Assembly (NCBI GenBank): GCA_031271075.1
Contig: JAISWN010000230.1
Span: 1 to 8,748 of the forward strand
DNA: 8,748 nucleotides
Reading direction: 5' to 3'
DNA from: Treponema sp.
Lineage (GTDB): Bacteria > Spirochaetota > Spirochaetia > Treponematales > Breznakiellaceae
Positions 1 through 5,337 of this stretch are shown piece by piece. Under the pieces are notes generated by a model that saw only the letters and a list, made by a program, of their open reading frames with translations, had not been told where the DNA came from and did not search any database. The position numbers and the translations under genes are program-made. The stretch's first letter is position 1; the number at the start of each line of letters is the position of its first letter.

Positions 1-129
1 GGACTTGTTCGATAACCCGGTTGGTTATCGAACAAGTCTCCCAAAAAACGCGGATTTTTTGGCAAAATCCACGTTTTTTGTTGTTTTTCAGCGGAAGTTG
101 TTCAGAAACTGAAGTTTCCGAACAACTCT
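1..129 (+). repeat. Three-hairpin palindromic element, copy 1
   Basis: Three consecutive hairpins are visible. Hairpin A has a perfect 16-bp stem (2-17 with 23-38) and loop CGGTT. Middle hairpin M pairs 42-58 with 64-80, with one C-A mismatch at 51/71. Hairpin B pairs 96-110 with 113-127, with one A-C mismatch at 104/119, around a central GA. The stem bases of A (ACTTGTTCG) and B (AGTTGTTCA) resemble each other. The same A-M-B layout, with the same hairpin tips but different stem bases, recurs at 3658-3800. The element follows the 3' end of the minus-strand gene at 170. It starts at the window edge, so its left boundary is unknown. It could be a MITE- or REP-like repeat; no known family is recognised. 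Confidence 0.75.
42..80 (-). terminator. Probable intrinsic terminator of the dcyD-like gene
   Basis: This 17-bp hairpin is the middle hairpin of repeat copy 1. Read on the minus strand, the only non-Watson-Crick position becomes a G-U pair, and the 3' arm ends in six T residues. It lies about 90 bases past the stop codon of the minus-strand gene ending at 170. Hairpin B (96-127) sits before it and also gains a G-U pair on the minus strand. Both oddities being tolerated only in minus-strand RNA suggests that this strand is the one transcribed. The plus strand also ends in T6, so bidirectional action is possible. Confidence 0.5.
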
Positions 130-169
130 AAAATGTGGTTTGTGTGAATCTACGTTCCTGCTTGAGCCT

Positions 170-1204
170 TTACCTCCCCTGGAGATTTCGGGACGGCGGA
201 ATTGCAAACTGACCGAAGAGGGAGCCGAAACCCCCGCTGTGCAGATAGCAAACGCCGCCTTCCGTTTTTCTCCTGCGAATATAATCTTCCATACCGGCAA
301 CAACCTTGCCTGAATACACATGTTCGATAAAGATCCCCTCCCGGCCCGGAAAGGACCGCACCGCCGCTTCGCACTCCGGGGTGTTGACGCTCCATCCTTC
401 TCCCCGGTAATCGTCCACAATGTCGCAGCGATCTTCAAAATCGCCGGGAAAGGGAAGCTCCGTAATAAGCTCCGCCCCGGCAATGGTTTGTACGATGTGT
501 TCCTTTAACGTTTCCCGCTCATCTTCCACGCTGATTACGCAGATACGGAAAGGCCGTCCCAGCGCCGCGTTGCCGTAGATGATCCCCGCGGCCATCCCGC
601 CGTTTCCCCCGGCAACAAAGATCGTGCCGATATCGAAACCCTGCGCGGAACACTGGCCGCAGAGCTCGGCGATGGTTTCCGCGTAACCCAGGGCCCCCAT
701 CCCCGACGTGCCTCCATTGCGGATCACATAGGGTTTAAGCCCCCTTTCCGTCAGTTCCCCGCGGAGCTTTTCCTCAAAGGAACGGCGTTCACCGGCGCTT
801 ATGTCTCCCAGAAAAATAGATTCCGCCCCCATGATGCGGTTGAGGAGCAGGTTCCCCGTACAGGGTTCGCTTTCCGCGCAGTTGTGGATCAGGGTGCAGG
901 GCAGGGAAAGCCGGGCGCAGGCCGCGGCGGTCAGCGTACAGAGATTGGACTGGCCCGGCCCCGATACGATGATACGATCCGCTTTTTGCTCAACCGCCTC
1001 GCCCAAAAGGAATTCCAGGCTCCTCAGCTTGTTCCCGCCGGGGCCCAGGCCGGAAAGATCGTCCCGCTTGATGAAGATTCCGCCGTACCCAAGGGCCGCC
1101 TCCAGGCCGGACAGTCTGTGCAGGGGAGTGGGATAACAGCCAAGCCTGACCCGGGGCAGACGGTCAAGCGCGCCGGTCAGGGCATCCGCGGCGGATTTGC
1201 CCAT
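170..1204 (-). CDS. dcyD: PLP-dependent D-cysteine desulfhydrase / ACC deaminase family enzyme
   Basis: This 344-residue cytoplasmic fold-type II PLP enzyme matches the family length. The family breaks D-cysteine into pyruvate, ammonia and sulfide, or deaminates 1-aminocyclopropane-1-carboxylate. Visible motifs in order are LPRVRLGCYPTPL (16-28), IKRDD (45-49), GGNKLRSLEF with the PLP lysine at 59, GQSN (84-87), YVIRNGG, GALGY, a glycine-rich phosphate-binding stretch (AGGNGG), HVYSGK with the conserved Tyr, and YLHSGG near the C-terminus. The residue after QSN is Leu, where E. coli DcyD has His, so the exact substrate is uncertain. The ATG at 1204 fits the family N-terminus. An in-frame TTG at 1279 would add 25 residues, but it overlaps the ribosome-binding site of the divergent gene and has no Shine-Dalgarno of its own. 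No strong Shine-Dalgarno is visible at either start. The neighbour at 1291 also concerns sulfur amino acids. Symbol by family resemblance only. Confidence 0.85.
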   Translation of the reverse strand: MGKSAADALTGALDRLPRVRLGCYPTPLHRLSGLEAALGYGGIFIKRDDLSGLGPGGNKLRSLEFLLGEAVEQKADRIIVSGPGQSNLCTLTAAACARLSLPCTLIHNCAESEPCTGNLLLNRIMGAESIFLGDISAGERRSFEEKLRGELTERGLKPYVIRNGGTSGMGALGYAETIAELCGQCSAQGFDIGTIFVAGGNGGMAAGIIYGNAALGRPFRICVISVEDERETLKEHIVQTIAGAELITELPFPGDFEDRCDIVDDYRGEGWSVNTPECEAAVRSFPGREGIFIEHVYSGKVVAGMEDYIRRRKTEGGVCYLHSGGFGSLFGQFAIPPSRNLQGR

Positions 1205-1290
1205 GACGGTATGGTAGCAGAGAAGTCCGGCGTTGAAAAGGGCTTGGGGAGGGTCCGTCCCTATGGTATATTTGTACAAAAAGGAGCGGT

Positions 1291-1782
1291 ATGTTCACGG
1301 TAAAAAAGGAAGGGGACCCCCGGGCCAATCTTGCCCTTATGACGGAAATGGCGGCGGCCATGCTTGAGGGAGAGGGGGACATTATCGCCGCCCTGGCCAA
1401 TATCTCGGCGCTTGTCAAGGCCAATCTGGAAGACATTAACTGGGCGGGATTTTATATTCTTAAAGGAAAGGATCTGATCCTGGGGCCCTTCCAGGGGCTG
1501 CCCGCCTGTTCCCGCATCGGCGAAGGCCGGGGGGTGTGCGGCAGGGCCGTGCAGGAAGGCAGGCCGGTCATCGCCGGCAATGTCCACGAATTCCCCGGAC
1601 ACATCGCCTGCGATTCCGCATCGGCCTCGGAGATGGTGATCCCCCTTTTCAGGAAAGGCGCGGTGTACGGGGTACTGGACCTGGACAGCCCCCGGCTGAA
1701 CCGCTTTTCCGCCCTGGAGGAGGAATACCTGACCCGCGTCTGCCGCCTTATAGAGGACTTTCTGGAACAGGTGAACGAATGA
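1291..1782 (+). CDS. msrC: Free methionine-(R)-sulfoxide reductase (GAF-domain fRMsr)
   Basis: This single-GAF-domain cytoplasmic enzyme of 163 residues reduces free L-methionine-(R)-sulfoxide to methionine, using thioredoxin as the usual electron donor. The family signature is clear: NWAGFYIL (50-57), LGPFQG (64-69), RGVCG (80-84), HIACDSAS (104-111) and LDLDSP near the end. The three catalytic/resolving cysteines are all present, at 73, 83 and 107. Their spacing of 10 and 24 equals that of E. coli MsrC Cys84, Cys94 and Cys118, so the enzyme should be active. The start is set by an A-rich GGAG (1278-1286), four bases before the ATG. It is divergent from the PLP enzyme and convergent with the RseC-like gene, whose stop lies 21 bases away with no obvious terminator between them. 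Confidence 0.93.
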   Translation: MFTVKKEGDPRANLALMTEMAAAMLEGEGDIIAALANISALVKANLEDINWAGFYILKGKDLILGPFQGLPACSRIGEGRGVCGRAVQEGRPVIAGNVHEFPGHIACDSASASEMVIPLFRKGAVYGVLDLDSPRLNRFSALEEEYLTRVCRLIEDFLEQVNE

Positions 1783-1803
1783 CATGAACCGCAACGGCGA
1801 AAC

Positions 1804-2247
1804 TCAGGCGATGATATACCAGCCGCTCCGGGACCGCCGCCCGCGGAAAATGCCGCGGATAAGGGGGAAAAGGGCGGCGGCGAGGAGTCCCGCAAAGCCT
1901 CCGCCTATGCGCAGTCCGTCTCCGGCGCCTGCGGCGGCGGCGATAGCGTAGCCCGCGGGAAAGCCCGCAAGCGGCGGAAGGATCGCCCCCAGGCCCTGGA
2001 CCAGTACGCCGCGGAGGGGAAATGCGGCGGTTACGGACTGGCCCGGGGAAAGGGATAATCCACAGCGGTTTTCCGCCCGTACCAGGCCTGGTTTTTTACG
2101 GCAGCCCCGGTTCATGCAGCCGAAACAGGCTTCGCCTCCGCCCAGTTCCAGGGTTACCAGGCGGCCCTTAATCTCCCGGACCAGGGCCTTTTTGGTAAAA
2201 ACGCCGGTCCCGGAAGCGCCGGTTTCAGGCAAGCCGCAGTCATCCAT
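1804..2247 (-). CDS. RseC/SoxR-reducing-system family membrane protein
   Basis: This small inner-membrane protein has 147 residues. The N-terminal part carries the cysteine cluster typical of RseC/RnfM-type proteins, C41-x2-C44-x4-C49 with a fourth Cys at 62, preceded by a short beta-rich stretch (REIKGRLVTLEL). Two hydrophobic segments follow, at about 78-102 and 112-134, ending in a basic tail (RGRRSRS). In other bacteria RseC modulates the sigma-E pathway or works with the Rnf-like complex that reduces SoxR. Neither partner is visible here, so the role is inferred from architecture only. The ATG overlaps the last 8 bases of ymdB and has a good GGAG (2257-2254) six bases upstream, inside ymdB, so it is the third gene of a coupled operon. 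It could be another Cys-rich two-TM redox protein. Confidence 0.75.
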   Translation of the reverse strand: MDDCGLPETGASGTGVFTKKALVREIKGRLVTLELGGGEACFGCMNRGCRKKPGLVRAENRCGLSLSPGQSVTAAFPLRGVLVQGLGAILPPLAGFPAGYAIAAAAGAGDGLRIGGGFAGLLAAALFPLIRGIFRGRRSRSGWYIIA

Positions 2248-3067
2248 GCTCTTCTCCGGCGCTTTCCGGCCCGGTTTTGCCGCCCCCGCTTATGGGTATC
2301 TTCAGCCGCCGTATGCCCGCGGCTTTACCGCCGGGGCCTATCTCCACCAGCACTCCCTGGAGTTCACAGCGATCCCAGGCTTCCCGGGTCCAATCGGGGA
2401 TTCCCGTAAGGTATTCCCGGACCCGGACTTCCCGGTCATTGCCCCCCACCGAATCCTGACTGCCGGTACGGCCGGCATCGCAGATAACCGCGGTTCCCCC
2501 GGGAAGCACCCGCTCATCGGCGGTCTGGACCCGGTTATGAGAGCCGATCACCGCGGAACAGCGGCCTTCCGCCAGGGCGAAGAGGGTATATTTTTCGGCG
2601 GTGGCTTCGGCGTGGAAGTCAACAATGACGCAGGGGGTTTCGGCTTTAAGCCGTTCCAGCAGAACCGGAAGCCGGGTAAAGGGATTTTCCCCGTGGAGCC
2701 TGCCGAAACCGCTCTGGCCCAAAAGGACCGCCACCGCTACTTTTTGATTTCCCCATTTGTAAATCCGGGCGCCTAAACCGGGAGCGCCGGGGGTCAGGTT
2801 TTCCGGCCGGAGGACATAGGGGATATGCTCTAAATTTTCAGTTAAGTCCTTCTTGTAGAAACAACATTCACCGGTGGTAAGTGTCTGTACCCCCAGCTTA
2901 TGGATATAGGCGGCGTGGTTCCGGCCCAGGCCGTTCCCCCCGGTAACGCTGTCGGCGCAGGCGATGATAAAATCGGGCTTTTCCCGCAGTTTAAGCTCCC
3001 CTATCCCCTTTTTTAAGGAGTAGAGCCCGGCTTTTCCCACGATTTCGGCGATATAGAGAAGCTTCAT
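2240..3067 (-). CDS. ymdB: YmdB-like (TIGR00282 family) metallophosphoesterase with an altered metal site
   Basis: This 275-residue protein aligns end to end with the YmdB/DR1281 family of calcineurin-like phosphodiesterases, which in Bacillus hydrolyse cyclic nucleotides and affect biofilm and motility decisions. Recognisable blocks are KLLYIAEIVGKAG (2-14), VLRPENL (85-91), APGLG, VDFHAEAT (149-156), AVIGSHNRVQTADERVLPGG (172-191), and AVICDAGRTG. Several ligands known in the family are replaced: Asp8 by Glu8, the GEN pair by Asp39-Ser40, and GNH by Gly-Glu67-Cys68. The second His of the GTHTH motif is Arg179. His152 and His177 remain. The enzyme may bind metal differently or be inactive. 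Its ATG overlaps the TPR gene's stop as ATGA and has no Shine-Dalgarno, so translation is probably coupled. The C-terminal tail (about 255-275) is extra and Gly-rich. Confidence 0.85.
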   Translation of the reverse strand: MKLLYIAEIVGKAGLYSLKKGIGELKLREKPDFIIACADSVTGGNGLGRNHAAYIHKLGVQTLTTGECCFYKKDLTENLEHIPYVLRPENLTPGAPGLGARIYKWGNQKVAVAVLLGQSGFGRLHGENPFTRLPVLLERLKAETPCVIVDFHAEATAEKYTLFALAEGRCSAVIGSHNRVQTADERVLPGGTAVICDAGRTGSQDSVGGNDREVRVREYLTGIPDWTREAWDRCELQGVLVEIGPGGKAAGIRRLKIPISGGGKTGPESAGEEHG

Positions 3068-3579
3068 GAGCGGATTGAGGACAGAATGCGTTCAAATTCC
3101 GCCGCCGCCCGGTAATCCTGCAGTTTCCGGCAGGTATCCCGCAGGTTATAGAGGGCTTCGTAGTAGAGGGGGGCGAGGCTGACCGCCTCTTCAAAACAAT
3201 GGCGGGCTTCTTCAAAGCTGCCTTCGGTAAAGTAGAGCACCCCCAGGTTATTCCAGGTCTTTGGCGCTCCGTCATCCCGGCAGAGGGCGGAATGATAGCA
3301 CTCTTCGGCCCGTTCAAAGGCTTCAAGTTCGTAGTAGATAAGCCCCATAGACACCCAGGCGTCGGCCAGGTCGTCGTTGATGTAAATTGCCCGCTGGAAG
3401 CTGGAAAGGGCCTGTTCATAATCGCCGGTACGCTGCTGGGCTATACCCAGATTAAGCCAGAGCAGGGGATTTTCGGGTTCTATAATTAAAGCTTTCTGGA
3501 AGAGGGGGATGGCTTCATTCGGCCTGTTTGCCTCGGTTAAGGCAATGCCCGAATCATTCAAGAACGACGCTGTTTCCAT
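3064..3579 (-). CDS. Tetratricopeptide repeat protein, five TPR units
   Basis: This soluble 171-residue protein consists almost entirely of TPRs: about 4-37, 38-71, 72-105, 106-139 and a weaker one at 140-171. Each 34-residue unit shows the usual W/Y, LG-x-Y/A, A and P positions, for example LLWLNLGIAQQ, KTWNNLGVLYF and EEARHCFEEAVSLAP. TPRs form a superhelical protein-binding scaffold. The partner is unknown. No signal peptide or catalytic domain is seen. The start is supported by AAGGGAG just before the ATG at 3579. It is the first gene of the operon with the YmdB-like and RseC-like genes, sharing ATGA with the next start. That coupling hints at a role with one or both of them, but this is inference. 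Confidence 0.88.
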   Translation of the reverse strand: METASFLNDSGIALTEANRPNEAIPLFQKALIIEPENPLLWLNLGIAQQRTGDYEQALSSFQRAIYINDDLADAWVSMGLIYYELEAFERAEECYHSALCRDDGAPKTWNNLGVLYFTEGSFEEARHCFEEAVSLAPLYYEALYNLRDTCRKLQDYRAAAEFERILSSIRS

Positions 3580-3606
3580 AAGCTCCCTTATATTAGAGTA
3601 TATCTC

Positions 3607-3637
3607 ATTATAGTTCCCAGTACTAGGGTTTTTTCAA
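3607..3637 (-). promoter_or_regulatory. Candidate sigma-70-type promoter of the TPR-ymdB-rseC-like operon
   Basis: On the minus strand a consensus -10 box TATAAT lies at 3612-3607. A TTGAAA -35-like box lies at 3637-3632. The spacer is 19 bases, longer than the optimal 17. The -10 box is about 27 bases upstream of the ATG at 3579, leaving room for the AAGGGAG ribosome-binding site. The region is AT-rich between GC-rich genes. The -35 call is weaker than the -10. Confidence 0.45.
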
Positions 3638-3657
3638 AAAAAGTATGTTAGTCTTAA

Positions 3658-3800
3658 GGGAACCTCTGGAAACCCCGGTTGGGTTCCCAGAGGTTCCTTG
3701 GAGAAAATTGCTATTTCCTTACTATGTAACAAATTACGCATATGCAATTTTCTCCATGGGGTACGAAAACCTCTAAAAACTGAAGTTTTTAGAGGTTCCC
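3658..3800 (+). repeat. Three-hairpin palindromic element, copy 2 (complete)
   Basis: This is a 143-bp element bounded by a perfect 10-bp terminal inverted repeat (GGGAACCTCT and AGAGGTTCCC). Hairpin A pairs 3659-3675 with 3681-3697, with one mismatch and loop CGGTT. The middle stem pairs 3699-3711 with 3744-3756 (13 bp, perfect), and its loop holds a small GTAA/TTAC stem. Hairpin B pairs 3768-3781 with 3784-3797 (14 bp, perfect) around GA. Both outer hairpins share the stem base AACCTCT. Bases 3724-3800 recur as a reverse complement at 8074-8150 with one difference. The element sits in the divergent gap between the TPR operon and the small ORF, so it is not simply a terminator. It encodes no protein. 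Confidence 0.8.
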
Positions 3801-3841
3801 AGTAATGAATCCGCTGAACTTTTTATTGGAGGGTATGAGAG

Positions 3842-4042
3842 ATGAACGCGACAATTAATGTAAATAATTTTATTGAAATCAGGAAGGCAGGTTTACAGGC
3901 ATTAAGAGAAGCATTGGGACCTGTTGGAATGGTTAGATTTATTCAACAGTATGAAAATGGCTATGGAGATTACACAAAGGAAAAATACCGGCAGCCAAAT
4001 TTAACCGTTGAGGAAATTGACGGTATATTAAAAAATAGCTAG
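3842..4042 (+). CDS. Small conserved-looking protein of unknown function
   Basis: This 66-residue soluble protein has no signal peptide or membrane segment. The centre reads LREALGPVGMVRFIQQYENGYGDYTKEKY (residues 21-49 overall, quoted here in outline). The pattern ALGPVGMVRF...GDYTKE is one I recognise only loosely from short uncharacterised bacterial proteins. A strong ribosome-binding site, GGAGGG at 3828-3833, is placed eight bases before the ATG, which supports a real gene despite the small size. Codon use is clearly more A/T-rich than in all neighbouring genes, suggesting a foreign or fast-moving origin. It lies alone between repeat copy 2 and a cluster of inverted repeats. An antitoxin-like or regulatory role is possible, but nothing in the sequence shows it. 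Confidence 0.7.
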   Translation: MNATINVNNFIEIRKAGLQALREALGPVGMVRFIQQYENGYGDYTKEKYRQPNLTVEEIDGILKNS

Positions 4043-4134
4043 AAAAGCGGTACTGCGCATAATGCTGAAACTGAGAATTGCTGCCAAGCGCCCAGCAGTT
4101 CCCGGTCTAACCACAAACCACACAAACCAAGAGT

Positions 4135-4200
4135 CCGCGGATTACACGGATTTTATACGAAAATCCCTCTTGAATCCGTGAAAATCCGCGTAATTCGCGG
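4135..4200. repeat. Imperfect palindrome with CACGGATT / AATCCGTG arms
   Basis: An 18-bp arm at 4135-4152 pairs with 4183-4200, with one A-C mismatch and one G-T pair. The 5' arm has a second possible partner, AATCCGTG at 4173-4180, so two alternative folds compete. It lies in the 257-bp gene-free gap between the small ORF and the OTC gene (both ends 3'). It could end transcription from either side, but no clean T-run follows. Similar CCGCGGATTACACGG-type palindromes are scattered in many bacterial genomes, so it is probably a generic dispersed repeat. Confidence 0.55.
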
Positions 4201-4230
4201 ATAAAATTTCTTAATTTGTTGACAATGGAG

Positions 4231-4294
4231 ACCACACGGACAAACGATCCGAATTTCAAACTAAAAGTCCGTGATGGTCCGTCCGGTCCGTGGT
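4231..4294. repeat. GTCCGT direct repeats with an inverted partner
   Basis: GTCCGT occurs at 4267, 4277 and 4286. An inverted version, ACCACACGGAC, lies at 4231-4241 and can pair with GTCCGTGGT at 4286-4294 with a 2-base bulge. It abuts the stop codon of the minus-strand OTC gene at 4300 and may act as a weak 3' hairpin for it. No T-tract follows. Together with 4135-4200 it fills most of the gap after the small ORF, where I see no gene. Confidence 0.45.
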
Positions 4295-4299
4295 TACAT

Positions 4300-5235
4300 T
4301 CAACCCAGGGTGGCCAGGATAATGGCTTTAATGGTATGTTTCCGGTTTTCCGCTTCGTCCCAGGCCCGGCTTTGGGGGCCGTCGATTACCTCGGGGGTAA
4401 CCTCTTCGCCCTTTACCGCCGGAAGGCAGTGGAGGAAGATGCTGTCCCTTCGGCCGGTTCTGTCCATCAGCGCCCGGTTAACCTGGTAGGGTCTCAGCAG
4501 GGCCAGCCGTTCCTCCCGTTTCGCCTCTTCCCCCATGGAGACCCAGACATCGGTGTAGACCGCCTCGGCCCCTTCCACCGCCGCCGGGTCCGCGGTAACG
4601 GTAATGTCCGCCCCCGATGCGGCCGCCAGGATCCTGCACTGTCCGGTCAGAGCGTCGCCGGGGTTAAGCGCCGGGGGAGTTATTACGGTAAAATGAAGGC
4701 CCAGTTTAGCGCAGATAACCATCAAAGACCGGGCCACATTGTTCCGGCCGTCCCCCACAAAACAGAGCTTCTTCCCCCCGGCGGGGCCAAAGTTTTCTTC
4801 TATTGTCATAATATCCGCCAGGGCCTGGGTGGGGTGAAAACTGTCGGTCAGGCCGTTGTACACCGGCACCCCGGAGTATTCGGCCAGGGTTTCCACGGTG
4901 GACTGCTTAAAGCCCCGGAACTGGATGGCGCTGAACATACGGCCCAGGACCCGGGCGGTATCTTCAATAGATTCCTTGGCCCCCAGTTGTATGTCCGCGG
5001 TGGATAAAAATACCGGATGGCCCCCTTCCTCTCCAAAGGCGGTTTCAAAGGCGCACCGGGTCCGGGTGGAACGTTTTTCAAATAAAAGGGCGATAGTCTT
5101 TCCGGCAAGCCGCCCCTGCGTCCGGTTCTTTTCGGCCTTAAGGAGCCTTGAAAAATCCAAAAGGCTTCGGATCTCTTCCGCCGTATAATCCAGCCAGGTA
5201 AGCAGGGACCGGCCCTTCAACGTTTGCAGCATCAT
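4300..5235 (-). CDS. argF: Ornithine carbamoyltransferase
   Basis: This 311-residue cytoplasmic enzyme catalyses the interconversion of carbamoyl phosphate plus ornithine with citrulline. The carbamoyl-phosphate motif STRTR is at 56-60, HPTQ at 134-137, an ornithine-loop DVWVSMGEE at about 230, and HCLP at 269-272. All key residues are present and the length is normal. It could serve arginine synthesis (argF) or, run in reverse, the arginine deiminase pathway (arcB). The LGRMFSAIQFRGF and FKQSTVETLAEYSGVPVYNGLTDSFHPTQ blocks (split here) resemble the ArcB/E. coli ArgF branch. No arc or arg neighbours are present to decide. The start is set by AGGAG five bases before the ATG at 5235. A second ATG follows directly at 5232, eight bases from the same site. 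A longer reading frame to 5586 is antisense to the next gene and lacks family similarity, so it is not used. Confidence 0.93.
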   Translation of the reverse strand: MMLQTLKGRSLLTWLDYTAEEIRSLLDFSRLLKAEKNRTQGRLAGKTIALLFEKRSTRTRCAFETAFGEEGGHPVFLSTADIQLGAKESIEDTARVLGRMFSAIQFRGFKQSTVETLAEYSGVPVYNGLTDSFHPTQALADIMTIEENFGPAGGKKLCFVGDGRNNVARSLMVICAKLGLHFTVITPPALNPGDALTGQCRILAAASGADITVTADPAAVEGAEAVYTDVWVSMGEEAKREERLALLRPYQVNRALMDRTGRRDSIFLHCLPAVKGEEVTPEVIDGPQSRAWDEAENRKHTIKAIILATLG

Positions 5236-5269
5236 GATTTCTCCTATACGCTCAAAAAATAAAAATTCA

Positions 5270-5298
5270 CTGCGATTATTTCTTTTTTCGTGTATACT
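5270..5298 (+). promoter_or_regulatory. Candidate promoter of the 911-residue protein gene
   Basis: A good -10 box, TATACT at 5293-5298, lies in the AT-rich 102-bp gap between two divergent genes, about 40 bases before the ATG at 5338. The base run at the -35 distance (CTGCGA, 5270-5275) is poor. The implied leader is about 33 bases and contains AAAGG (5321-5325). Confidence 0.4.
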
Positions 5299-5337
5299 AT
5301 CCGGGATGAAGTGTACGCCTAAAGGTAAGAAATTGCT

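Noticed and set aside
1..129. CRISPR-like array or riboswitch
   Set aside because: There are no regularly spaced identical repeats with spacers, and copy 1 lies downstream of a gene while copy 2 has a largely different stem sequence, so no ligand-binding consensus is evident.
1205..1279. TTG start at 1279 for the PLP enzyme
   Set aside because: It lacks a Shine-Dalgarno, overlaps the ribosome-binding site of the divergent gene, and the 25 added residues do not resemble the family N-terminus. It remains a minor alternative.
2114..2776. 220-codon plus-strand frame over the ymdB/rseC overlap
   Set aside because: It is antisense to two recognisable, translationally coupled genes and has no motif of its own.
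3658..3800. Integron attC site (a GTTRRRY-like GTTGGGT is present at 3678)
   Set aside because: Copy 1 lacks the GTTRRRY core at the same place, the terminal repeats do not fit R'/R'' boxes, and the three-hairpin layout is not that of attC.
4076..4100. Terminator for the small ORF (AATTGCTG / CAGCAGTT stem)
   Set aside because: The 8-bp stem with one G-T pair and a 9-base loop has no following T-run, which is too weak to call.
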